DNA from: Sphagnum compactum
Lineage: Eukaryota > Bryophyta > Sphagnopsida > Sphagnales
Direction of reading: 5' to 3'
NCBI GenBank assembly: GCA_965153455.1
Contig: OZ234494.1
Span: 10,850,001 to 10,914,000 of the forward strand
Length of the DNA stretch: 64,000 bases
Below, piece after piece: positions 24,401 through 35,565 of this stretch. The notes under the pieces are model-generated. The model was not told the DNA's origin, searched no databases, and was given only the letters and a program-made list of their open reading frames with translations. Both the position numbers and the translations under genes were made by a program. Each line of letters starts with the position of its first letter. Position 1 is the stretch's first letter.

Positions 24401-24500
24401 AATGCCCAATTGATCCACCTTGGGGGGGGAAATGTGAAACCCATTGTGGAAATAAAAAGAATAAACCTAAAACCTTTACTTGGAGGTTCCATCAAATTGG
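21440..24500 (-). pseudogene. Degenerate non-LTR (LINE-like) reverse transcriptase element
   Basis: Reading the minus strand from 24500 down, RT landmarks appear in order with many stops and shifts. A lead-in GHFLKAQAFAATLLTDWDP is at about 24330. A palm-like segment resembling LTLAKPTSGVQLITTGEVFY is near 23840-23780, followed by VVLHVDIMNAFNSTLHKAIL near 23640-23580 (motif A). A catalytic-region relic resembling VDDTHI is near 23320. The C-terminal part includes HLRLVRKLQPM, GLPHSLALGLSHCIFGQPLD and the conserved GIHLLRYIHGGERTVSHD block near 22050-21980, then TIEVFGCLHQQANFF near 21680. The clade was not determined, and no endonuclease domain was recognised. It is an old, inactive insertion. 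Confidence 0.75.
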
Positions 24501-24860
24501 GAAAAACAATTTCTCAAGTTAAAAAAATATAGTTTAAACTTATAATGTGGAATTATTGAATATTAAACAATTTTGTCATTCAAATTTCTACTAAATCAAA
24601 AACATTAAGGAAATTTGGGCACACTTTTGCTAGTATTGAAAAACCTTTCATGAGTGGGATTTTATGAAGATTTTTTTAAATTTCAAATCTATTGTGTAGG
24701 ATACATTCAATTTGAATTTTATTTATGGTCATTGGATATTCAATTAAATTATGAAAGTTGGTTTTGGAAGGTGAAATTAGTCAAGTAAAAAGTTCACAAT
24801 ATTGCACCAATGACACATGCCACATTAGTTAATATAAAAAGTGTTGTGCCAATTTATTTT
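24501..24860. other. AT-rich spacer
   Basis: Nothing beyond AT-rich sequence was recognised between the reverse-transcriptase remnant and repeat copy B. Confidence 0.4.
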
Positions 24861-25230
24861 TGTGGTGAAATTTCATCACTTTTTGACCCAAAAAAAAGAA
24901 GCACTTGTACAAAGGATTTTTTTGGAAAAATTACCCAAAGTCACCATATTTTGAAGAAAATTGCTTGCGATATTTTGACCATAGTTTCATCCATGTCACC
25001 AATATATAGTGAGGTTTCAAAAAAATTCTAATTTTCTTGTTGACATGTAACCAAATTTGGCTAAATCCTTTTGATGTTTACCAATTTACTTACTTCACAA
25101 TGGTTTTAAAAAAACCCCTAAGTTGTGCACAATTAATGGATTCAATGAATGGTTATTAATGAAAAAAATGGAATTCCTATTTTGGCTATTACCTCCATAG
25201 CTAACATTACAAAGTATTTGTTTAGGTCTA
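24861..25230. repeat. MITE-like dispersed repeat, copy B
   Basis: The left end TGGTGAAATTTCATCAC resembles the terminal repeat of copy A. CAAAGGATTTTTTTGG and CCAAAGTCACCATATTTT match copy A inside, and the core reads AACCAAATTTGGCT at 25049-25062. The copy is more diverged than A and D. Confidence 0.6.
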
Positions 25231-28200
25231 CCTTGTCATGGGGAATTTAAATCAAATTCAACTTATTTGCCCACAAGGAATTTTGTCCATTCCAACCCAC
25301 ACGTTTGCGACTTTTGTACATATCAACCATTTTTACAACTATTGATGCGACTATCCTTCATGGCACCTAGTAAAAACGACTTGTTGTATAAACAATTACA
25401 AAAAGGTTTGTAATTGCATATGCAATTTAAACTTGCAAAAAATGTTGATTTGGATGAAAATGAAAATGAAAAATACATTTATATCATTCACTTTTAGTGG
25501 CATCCCAAAATATATGAAAATGTAGTTGTTTTTGCAACTTGGAAAGGTCATAGGCTATTGGACACTATGTGACATCTTTTCAATTTGATTTGTGACTATA
25601 AATCCTAATTGCAAATGTACATGTAATTAAATGTGAAAAAAAATTGAGTTGGCCAATGAAAGTGTTGGATTTAATGATTTTTTTTTCCCTTTAACTCTTT
25701 CCAATGAACTAAACATTAAATGTGTAATAGGGTTTGGTGGGTTTGTGAAATTTACAAAGGACCCATGATAATTAAGGATAAAAATGGACCATTTTGAAAT
25801 TTATAGCATTATAGGGTTCTTCATAATAATTAGGTGCAAAAATACACATTTATCACCAATTTTTTAAGGCATCCACTGATGAATGAAAACATAAATGGTT
25901 TTGCAATTGGTCATGTAAACAAATGGTATTAGGTAGCAAATAATAAGTAGGGCTAGGTACTAGGTAATATGTATGTGGCTAAGTAGTAGGTATTTTATTA
26001 TGTTGATATGTCATAGTGTTTTTTTAATAGTCAATTAGTTAGGTAGGTTACATATTAGGTAGTATGTAAGTAGGTTAATTAGTAATAGGTATTTTATTCT
26101 GGTGAAGGAAATAATGTTATGTTTAATTAAGTTAGGTAACTAATTAATTAATAAGTTGTAAGTTGTTAGGTAGTAAATAGTATGAAATATGTGTGTGGGT
26201 TAAGTAGTAAATATTTTATCATGTTCATATGTTGTAACATTTTTCTATTAATTATTTAATTAAGTAGGCTATGTAATTTATTTATTAAATAGGTTAGGGC
26301 TTAAGTATTATATATAATTAATTAATTAGGTAGGCTAATATATTACATAGGCAATAAATAAGATATGCAGTAGGTAGTAAATAGTTAGTAGGTCATATTT
26401 ATGTGGGTTAAGTAATAGACATTTTATCATGTTGATATGTGAATTTTTTTAATTAATTTAATTAATTATGTAGGCAACGTAAATTATTTACTAAATAGGC
26501 TAAAAAGTGGGTAGTAGGGGTAATTTATGATCCATTTATAATTATGTATCACACATTTGAATTAAATTCTATTGGTAAAATTATTATTATATATATATAT
26601 ATATATAAATAAATATATATAATATAATATAATATAATTTTAGAATCAAATGAAGGTTTAATATATTATATATATAGTTATATTATCCATTTATAAATCA
26701 TGTGCTTGAATTTATTTTTTCCATGGAATGGTCATTGAAATGGTATTCAATAAAAAAAATTCAAATAATTTTTTTGTCAAGTAAATTTATAATTAAAAAA
26801 GAATTTTTTTTGTACATTATTGAAATAGCTCTAAAATTAAACTTTAATCTTTTCATTTGGACAAAATCTTAATAAGATGTAAAATATGAAAAATGATGTT
26901 TTTTGTAATGTTTTAAATGAAATAAGCTAAATAAATTGCATTACTTTTAAGAAGTGGCTTGGTCATAAAGGAATTGATTTCCATCGTTGACTAAGTTGAA
27001 GGATCAATTCCAACAAATGACATGGGTTGTGGTTGACGGTGGGATTGTTGACCAAATATTCCTCACCTACATAACCAACCTAGGTTACTACTTATTAGGT
27101 AGGTTTAAATAATCACAATAGGTGGTCTATCAAGCAACCTAAGCTAATTAAAAAAGCGTAGCCTAGGTAATGATATGTGTCAACATGGTATAGGTTGAAA
27201 TGAATTAAATTATCATATATATATATAATTATTTAATATTTAATATTTAAATAAATATAAATAATGTGATTGCCATTGCAACTTGGTGCCATGTATTGTT
27301 TTTTGCATCTTATCCAAGGTGGTTGAATTTTATAACAATTGCATGGTAATTATGACATAAATTAATTGTTAATCCATTTGTTGATTTGCAAATTCCTTCT
27401 ACTGTTTTTCAGTTTCATTTTAATTATAAAGGTGGAAATCACATATTTACATTTGAAATTTCACAATATGTTTTTAAAAAAACACTCACACACCAACCAT
27501 TTTTATTGGTGGTATATTGTTAGAAAATATTTTTAATTCAATCATTTTTTATTAAAAGAAATATTGAGATTTTTAAAAAAAATTGCCAAAATTCCAACTA
27601 GTGATTTGATAGGAGAGGGACCAAAAGTGGATGCACTAGTTCCCCCTATCACCTCATTATTCTATTCATCATTCTTGTAAGTCATTTAATTATTTCTCTT
27701 ATTGCTTCAATTTATATGGGCAATTAGGGTTACTTTAATTGCCATTAATTAATTTAAGGATTGATTTCATTTTTGAATAAGTTTTGAGATGTGTCATCAT
27801 TTTATTTTCAATTTTAAAAATAAAGGGTTGCCATTCTTTTTCTACTTTTACACATTTGGGAACCACCTTGGATATTTTTTAAAAAACACTCATACACACC
27901 CAATGAGTAGACTTAAATTTTATTGGTGCATGCTTGATTATGCCACAATTTTTAAATACTTTCTCACTATCATAATCATTTTGAATATGTACAATTAATT
28001 TAAAATTGATCTTAGTTGTACTTAATCATGTCTTCATAATCCTAATATATCTTAAATAAACTTGATCAAACTTAAACTTGTCCTAACATGTTTTAATCAA
28101 ACATACCAATAATATTACTAAATGGGGACTTGTCAAAATTATTTATCAAACTAAAAGCTTGGATATGAAGTTTGGTTATAGTGAATTGACAACCACTAGC

Positions 28201-28899
28201 ACATCATCAATTGGGAAAAACCCAAGTGAACATTGGTTAGGCATTAAGTTGGTTTACGAAAAAATAAATTTCTAGGTCCAATTTTTTTCCTTCCTTTTTC
28301 TTTTTCATCTTTGGTTTCCCCCTACATATCGATCTTTACCTACCTACTAATCTACAAGCCTACATATTAACCCTTATCTACCTATTGACCTACTAACCTA
28401 GCTACTTCATGACTCTTATCTACATACTAAACCTAATTATTAACCTAAGTACTAACATTATTTGTTAACCCGACTACTAACTTTTTGGTAGCACCATTGC
28501 CTCCTAACTACCATCACCTTCAACTGCCTCCACCTTTGCCATCAACTATTTTTGCAATCTACCATCACCACCAAGTTTGGACGTGTGCCAATTTTGCTTC
28601 TTTTAATGTAGCTTTGTTCAGACATGTAAACCTTGCACCTTTTTCATTATAAGAATTAATGGTTTTTTCAAAGGTTTAACTAGACCAAAATGTTCACATT
28701 AACCAAAAAGGATGTTCATTTTGATTATAGGCATGAGGCATGAAAGACAAATGGTTTGGTCTTGTGGTTGGTTATTTTGATTAAGGTGACCTTTTTTACC
28801 AAATGTCATGTTGTACATTTAATCAAAAGGGTTAAACGAATTTTTTAATCAATATAAGCATGGCTTACTAAAATAATTCATACTAAATGGCAAGGGTTT
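25231..28899. other. Gene desert: AT-rich low-complexity DNA with TAGG/TAGT words
   Basis: From about 25920 to 26520, words such as TAGGTAGTA and TTAGGTAG recur irregularly, with TTTTATCATGTTGATATG appearing several times. An AT-only tract lies at 26580-26640. At 28330-28480 the complementary words CTACCTACTAACC recur. No gene is supported. Confidence 0.6.
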
Positions 28900-29660
28900 A
28901 ATCAAATTGGTCATATTAATTTAGCTAGGTAACTTACTATTAAGTTTATGTTACCTACTTAAAGCCTAGGCTATTAACCTATTGTAAAAAATTACCTTGG
29001 GTTATTTTACATTAATATTTTACCCTAGGTTATTCAAGTATATTTGAAAGGCTATTCTTTTCTAGTTTATTTTAAGTTATCATACCTTAGGTTATCCTAG
29101 GCTATTAATAAGCTAGGTTATAATAATCTAAAATTGCCTAAAATAGTTTAGGGTAAAAATTTAAAATAAGATATATTAACCTATAATAGGTTAAAACAAC
29201 TTATGATATTTAATACTTTAGAATAATTTAGAACATAATAAACTAGAATAACTTACAATAATTTTGAATCAACTAAAATAGTCTAAGGGTAAAATATTAT
29301 AGAATAACACATAATGGAATATCTTAAAATATCCAAAAAAACCTAGAATAACCTAAATAACCTAGGGTTAAATAACTTAATGTAACATAAGGTAGAATAA
29401 CTTAGAATAATAGAAAATAACCTAAGAAGGAATAACTTATATTAGCCAAAAATGAAATAACATAAAATAACCTAAAATAGCCTAAGGTGAAATATTTTAA
29501 AATAACCAAGACTAACCTAGGGATAAATAACTAATAGTAGCTTAGGTAGAAAAATTTAGAATGACATAAAGTGATCTAGCCTTGAAAAGCTTAAATAGAA
29601 CTTAAAGTGGCCTAAATAAATAATTTAGAATAACTTAGGGTATTCTAGGGTAGTCTATGA
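28900..29660. repeat. Low-complexity tract of AATAACCTA/TAGGTTAT words
   Basis: Short words related to AATAACCTAGAATAACC recur irregularly at roughly 10-20 bp spacing for about 750 bp. The sequence is strongly AT-rich, and no reading frame is kept. It is probably a decayed short-period satellite. Confidence 0.6.
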
Positions 29661-30439
29661 CATCTTGATAGTTAGTGTAGGTAGGTTAGGCTACATAGGT
29701 ATGATAAGAAGAAATGTTCATAATGATGCAATGACAAGAATTATTGTTTGTTGAAAAAATTGTGCAATGTTTAAGGGTTGGACTTTAATGTGGAGGTGAG
29801 GAATTCAAATTCCCACATTTCCAACTTACTTAATGTGGCTAGTTGACAAATGTAGAACAAAAAAATTATGAAAACAAGAAAGCTTCAAAGGAATATGCAG
29901 TGTGCCAATTTACCAATTTAGTTTAAATTGAACAATTCCGTTGGCCTTCAATTTCTCCGTTGTGTGCCACAATATTTCAAAATCCTCACATTCACGTGTT
30001 TAAATGAATTTTCCCCCCTAAAATACCCTAAAACTTTCTCATATATGTCTACATGAAAATTTCCTCCCAAAAATCTTGTCTATGGATGATTTTAATTAAT
30101 TTAAAAGGTGCAAAAGTCATAATTATTTGTTATGAAAAAAAATTTGAAATGTAAACCATATTGTTTAAATAAATGATTAAAATACATATATCAAATTTCT
30201 AAATATATTTCTTGTTGTTTAGTTGGATTACATTAATAAAATTTAGTACTTCATGCATTAAATAACCAAAAGTGGGGGCGGAGTTAAAAAAATGATGTTG
30301 TAAAATTGACAACTTGCATTTTAGACAAACATTTATTGTCATCAAAGGTTCGAATATGATTAAAATAATTATTGGTCAATTTTTTGTAATATTTGCATTT
30401 TATGTTATATAGTTTCATCAATTGAAGTTGACAACATGC
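29661..30439. other. AT-rich spacer
   Basis: No gene or repeat structure was recognised between the two low-complexity arrays. Confidence 0.35.
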
Positions 30440-31095
30440 ATGATGGGTGGGTAGGTAGGTTTTGCTAAGAAATAAAGGATAATGCTAGGAAGTAGAGAGG
30501 TTTTGTTGAAAAGTAAAACCTTAGCCAAAAAATTAAAAAGGTTTTACTAAAAAAAAAAAGTTTAATTTGAAAATAGAAAGGTTTAGGCATGAAGAAATAA
30601 AAGTTTAACTAGGAAATAAAGAGGTTTTGTCAAGAGGATAGAAGTTTAGTCATGAATAGATAGAGGTTTTCCAAGATGTAAAGGTTTTGCCATAAATAAA
30701 TAGAGGTTTTCTAAAAGGTAGATGTTTAGTCATGAATAGACAGAGGTTTTTCAAGAGGTAAAGGTTTAGCTATGAAATAAAAAGGTTTCATTGAAAGTAA
30801 AGGTTTAACCATGACATGATTAAAGTGTTGATAAAAGATAGAAGTTTAACTAATAAATAAAAAAGTTTTGTTGAGAAGTAAAAGTTTATATAAGAAAAGG
30901 TAAAGGTTTTGTTGAAAGATAAAAGTTTAGGTACGAAGATATAAAGATTTTGTCAAGAGGTAAAGGTTTAAGTAGGAAATAAAGAGATTTTGCCAACAAG
31001 TTGAGATTTAGTTAAGATGAGATTGAGAGGTTTTGTCAACAAGTTGAGGTTTAATTAAGATGAGATTGAAAGGTTTTGTCAAGAAATAAGATTTA
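30440..31095. repeat. Degenerate tandem array, unit about 40 bp
   Basis: The unit resembles GAGGTTTTGTCAAGAGGTAA followed by AGGTTTAGCCATGAAATAAA. It is repeated roughly 14 times with substitutions and small indels. The copies between 30610 and 30790 are the cleanest. Unit length drifts, and no frame is open through it. Confidence 0.8.
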
Positions 31096-34000
31096 GCTTG
31101 AAAGGAAAAAATTGAGGTGTGTCAATGGCACCAAGCTAACTAAAGATAGTCTCATACGATTATATCCAATTCAAATTTCAATTTCATTAAAAAACACTTA
31201 GATCTAATGGTGTGTTTTCAAAGGCACTCAGGTTTTAATTTAAATTTTATCAATTTTAGTACAATATGGCATTTTTTCTTTTTCACTTTCATTTGACATT
31301 TATTTTATTCTTCCTAATACTTCACCCAAAAAAATCAATGAAAATTTTATAACAAAAAAAAAAAAGGGAAGCTCAAACTTCTTACAATTACTCTAATGAA
31401 AGAATTTGTAATTCCTCATACAACACAAAATATACAAAACCACCTTCAATTCCATACTACCGTAGTACCTAAACGGATTCAGCAACAAATTGCCAAATAA
31501 TTAATTAAATCTCAAATCTTAACTTCGGCAGCTGGTGTTTTAATTCTGAAATTTTGATAGGTAATGTTCATAAAAAGTAATAAACATGACTTTTATTGTC
31601 TTTGTGGGATAGTCTAAGTGTATTAACCTATCACATTCTTGAATTCAAGGATTGGCAAGTCCGAAGTTCAAACCTGATAGTCGAATATTTCAAATTTTAA
31701 ATTTATAATAATTATTAAAATTTTGACGCTAGTAATAAATAAAATTTCAAAAATTCAACAAAAAAATAAAAATAAAAATTTATGCTGAAACCATTCGTGT
31801 ACTTCAATATTCATCTTCCATGCCATAGGACAAGATCCACACCAACTTCGAGCAAGACTATAGAGTTTACTCTTGATGGCATTTTGTTTGGAGAATTCTC
31901 TTTCACAATTTGCTATACTTGCCTTTAGTCAAAGTGCAAGCATTTTACACTAAAGCCCCACCCCATTGTTTGGCAATTAGTCTTTGTTCCAAGACAAAGA
32001 ACTTATTCAAAAATTTCACCTATGAACTTGTAGGAACCTTAAAAACTAACACATGAAAAAAAATTGGGAAAAAGGGGACACCATGACAAGAAGGGGTTTG
32101 AAGGTTTTGTAAGCTTTGGTTGATAACAATGTATAATCACAAGTTCTAAAATTACATCGATTTTTTGGTTGTGACCTTATTATGACTTTGGGTCGCACCA
32201 GCGAATTCATGGTGATGGTGTGGTGGTCATCTATTTAACTTTCTTTTTGGACATTTATCTTTGTATTTTGCCTTTCTTTTCCACATCTAGCTTTTAGTGT
32301 TACCTAGCTTTTGGACATATATCTTTTAGTCTTATCTTTCTTTTTGCAAGGTGCAAATTCAAGGTGACTTTTTCTAAGTATTTTTTTGTATTTTCTTTCA
32401 ATTGCCTTTCCATATTCATGTGATGGACATACAAGAGTGCTCTTGGTGGATTTGTTGGCCTTTGGAAGTTGGGAGATTATTTTTCAAAAAAGTGAAAATT
32501 GCATTATAATCATCAACCATATGAAAAAAAATAAAATAAAAATCTCTAAGCACCCTATAAGTGAAAATTTTTCAACAAGTTTTCTTGTGTTTTCAACAAA
32601 TGTTTTTCTGGAAAGTATGGGAAAGTTTCATTTTCCAGCTAAATTTTTTTGGGACTAAATTTGCTAATGTTTTGGAAAAGAAATTGCCACATTTTTTCAT
32701 ATTACAAAATTGAAAAAAAGCCTGGAGCCTAAGATACCCCAAAAAGAAAAGATTTGGAGGGCCCTATTTTGCCTTTTTCCAGTCTTTCTTAAGTTGCATA
32801 ATTTGGCTGTTTTCATGAAAGTGTTGATTCTGCCCTATTTATTATTATAGCAGAAAAGGCACTCTTAATATCATTTGCTGGGGAGTGCGCACTCTAACAC
32901 GCATTCTGCACTAGTGGGCATTTCTGCCTTGGCGCAATCTCCGCCTTTGTCTAAAGCCACATGAGGGTGCAGAATTTGTCCCCAGGTGCACATTCTGTTG
33001 CATCGTAATAACCAATGTTGGGGCCATTCTTGACTTTTATGCAAAACCTTGGGTTCTCGTTTAAAAAAATAAATTATAGCGGTTGCAGTTCTGGTTAAAA
33101 AAAAACATGAAACCCCGAGTGCGGTCTTAAATGACGGCTTCAAGAAAGGCATTCAACATGGGTAGGGTGAAGTGGTTTTTTTTTTTTTTTGGGTTTTTTC
33201 ATATAAAATTTTTGGCAAAATTTTACAAAAAAATTAGCAAAATTATTTGAATATACACTAAATTTTTTTTTTTCCCCAAAATTTTCCCGATTTCTTTGTC
33301 AAAAAATTGCAAAATTTTGCTAGAAAAGAAAACCCTGCTAGTAATACGACAAATTGAAGTTTTGATACAAGCTTCTCCCTTAGTAATACGACAAATTGAG
33401 GTTTTGTATCAATGTATCATCATGTATTAGCATTGCAATTCCACGGGAATTTTTAGCTAAAACTTTTGTTCTCCAAATCTTTGTCACAAAGCCGAGGTTG
33501 TCATATAATCAAGTGTTGAAATTAGGTTGTGTTGCATTCGAAGAGCTTGCGGACATTAGCATACTCTGATCAAGATTTTGGGGCAATGGTTTGGTTAGGG
33601 TATCATGTCTGTAGTACAGCCTTTTTTTTCTCTCTGGTGAAATTTCACCTAAAAGTGACTAAATTTCAGTTGATGGGTTTGTTTTTTCCTTTGCCTTTTC
33701 TTTTCTTCTTTTGCTTTGTCAAATTGCTTTTGATGGACTCAAATTAAACTCAAAAATACATAACACCAAGTTCAATGCACTCATCATGTTTTGAAGTGTT
33801 TGTAAAGCACTCAAAGAAATTTCCTGACGTATTTGGACACACCTTATACAAGTTAATGATGCCTCCTCAAAAACAAAAGGCACCTTCAATCCTACAAGAG
33901 GCCCATTACATCTTACACCTACAAAGGAAGGTGTAAGAGATGTTTTGAGGGCGCATGCATCCTCTTGCTCCTAACATCTCATATCAATTGATCTATGTTT

Positions 34001-34689
34001 AGGCTTATGATAATGTTGAGCTTGTGCTTTCTAACAAGTAAGGCCCATGGGTGGGACACATTTGTGTTGTCTTTTGGTGTTTGTCATGGATTTACATGCA
34101 TGGGAAAGTTGCGACAAAAAAAACCCATTGAAAAGTTGTCACCACTCCTCTTTGGACTTTGCTCCATGTCTTCTTCCCCATGCATAGAGACAATGGAGCA
34201 TTTTGTAAGATGTGCTATCTTTTTCACATTTACGAATCTCCATGCAAATTGTGAAGGTTGTGTGTCTAAACTCTAAACACCCTCAAGGTTATTTTTTTTA
34301 CCCATCCCTAAAGTGCATCATGTGAATGCTACCGATTGGGTGGGGCAAAAAGTAAACAAGAAGGCCTTATTCTTTCCTCCAAAGCAAAGCTCTAAAGAAA
34401 AAATAAGCATGCATCATAAAACTTTTTGGTTCTTGCACACACTTGAGGTAAAAATTGTCTAAACAAATTTTGAACATGAGTTTTATGCTATATGTTAGTA
34501 GGATCCGTGTTCATTGATGACATTTTGGATGTGAACACGAGTCCTTGATTCAAGACCAACCTTGGTTCATCCCATTCATTTTTGTGAACAATTTAGTTTC
34601 CTTAACAAATTGTGGTTTTGTAATCTCTATCACACACACCCATTAAGATCCACATTAGAATGGTCACATAGTAGTCCAATGGGTGGATG
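31096..34689. other. AT-rich gene-poor stretch
   Basis: Open frames of up to 94 residues (for example 32386-32658 and 33995-34276) show no family motifs. A 31-bp near-duplicate containing AGTAATACGACAAATTGA occurs at about 33340 and 33382. A short hairpin, CTTACACCT/AGGTGTAAG, lies near 33911-33936. Confidence 0.4.
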
Positions 34690-34975
34690 TCATTATGTGG
34701 CACTTAGATCATCCATATTTGGATGTAGTCAGATGTTTGGATGTGATTAATTTATTTAGCAATCGGATGAAATTTTGGATGTTGTTAGATGTTTGGATGT
34801 GACTAATCTGGCAATCTGTCAAGATTTGGATGTGTAGTCAGATGTTTGCATGTGATTATGTGTGTAATTAGACTACAGTCAGATGTTTGGATGTGAGTAA
34901 ATCAGATGCTATGTGGATGTGATCAAATGTTTGGATTGGTGATTATTCTAAAAGATGAGATGATATTTGGATGAG
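34690..34975. repeat. Degenerate repeat of GATGTTTGGATGTG words
   Basis: TCAGATGTTTGGATGTGA-like words recur about eight times at irregular spacing (about 25-50 bp) over 280 bp. Confidence 0.7.
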
Positions 34976-35017
34976 ACTTTGTGACCTGATTACATATATT
35001 GGTGTAATTGTACCAGC

Positions 35018-35460
35018 CCTTTTTCTGGGCGCAAAATCTCGCCAAAAAGTGAAGAAAAAGAAGTTGATTTTGAAGGTTTTCAATTGCCAGAAGTGAGGAA
35101 AAATAGTAAATATTTTAGTAAATATTTTAGACTGTAGGTTCTAGCACATCACCAAAATATAGCTGGATTCCAAAGCTTTTTTCTCTGGCCTATAGCCAAA
35201 ATTTGGCTAAGCCCTCTTGTGAATGATTGCCAGACCACCTACCTCACAAAATTGAAAGAAAAAAACACTGGTTGTGTCTTGTTGTGAGCTGTAGCTAAAT
35301 TTGGCTAATTCCTCTTGTGGATGATCACCAGACCACCTACCTCACAAAATTAATAGAAAAGCACTGGTTATGTGTTGTGACTTTGTGACCTGTAGCCAAA
35401 TTTGGCTAATTCCTCTTGTGGATGATCGCCAGACCACCTACCTCACCAAATTGGGGGAAA
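35018..35460. repeat. MITE-like dispersed repeat, copy D, with the core triplicated
   Basis: After a family-like left part, a unit of about 100 bp is present three times. Cores are at 35194-35208 (AGCCAAAATTTGGCT), 35293-35306 (AGCTAAATTTGGCT) and 35394-35407 (AGCCAAATTTGGCT). Each core is followed by CCTCTTGTGAATG or CCTCTTGTGGATG and then CCAGACCACCTACCTCAC. The array ends about 105 bp before the UNC93-like ATG. Confidence 0.85.
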
Positions 35461-35538
35461 CAAACACACTGAGAAAGGCGTTGTGTTGTGTTTGTTGAGA
35501 AGAGCATCTGCTGTGCTACGCTGTGCTACGCTGTGCTT

Positions 35539-35556
35539 GTCGTCGTCGTCGTCGTC
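35539..35556 (+). repeat. (GTC)6 repeat before the UNC93-like start
   Basis: Six GTC triplets lie 10 bp before the chosen ATG. In the upstream-extended frame they would encode a short valine run, one reason for choosing the ATG at 35566. Confidence 0.85.
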
Positions 35557-35565
35557 GCGAGGGCG

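Noticed and set aside
25231-29660. Organellar DNA insertion
   Set aside because: It is AT-rich but has no plastid or mitochondrial gene, tRNA or rRNA sequence. The composition comes from short repeated words.
30440-31095. CRISPR-like array
   Set aside because: The units are contiguous and degenerate, with no unique spacers, and the genome is a plant nuclear one.
31660-31690. tRNA-like GTTCAAACC box
   Set aside because: No matching A box or acceptor stem could be folded around it.
35488-35565. Upstream ATG of the UNC93-like gene
   Set aside because: It would add a valine run encoded by the GTC repeat. The family start aligns with MASSLRF at 35566.
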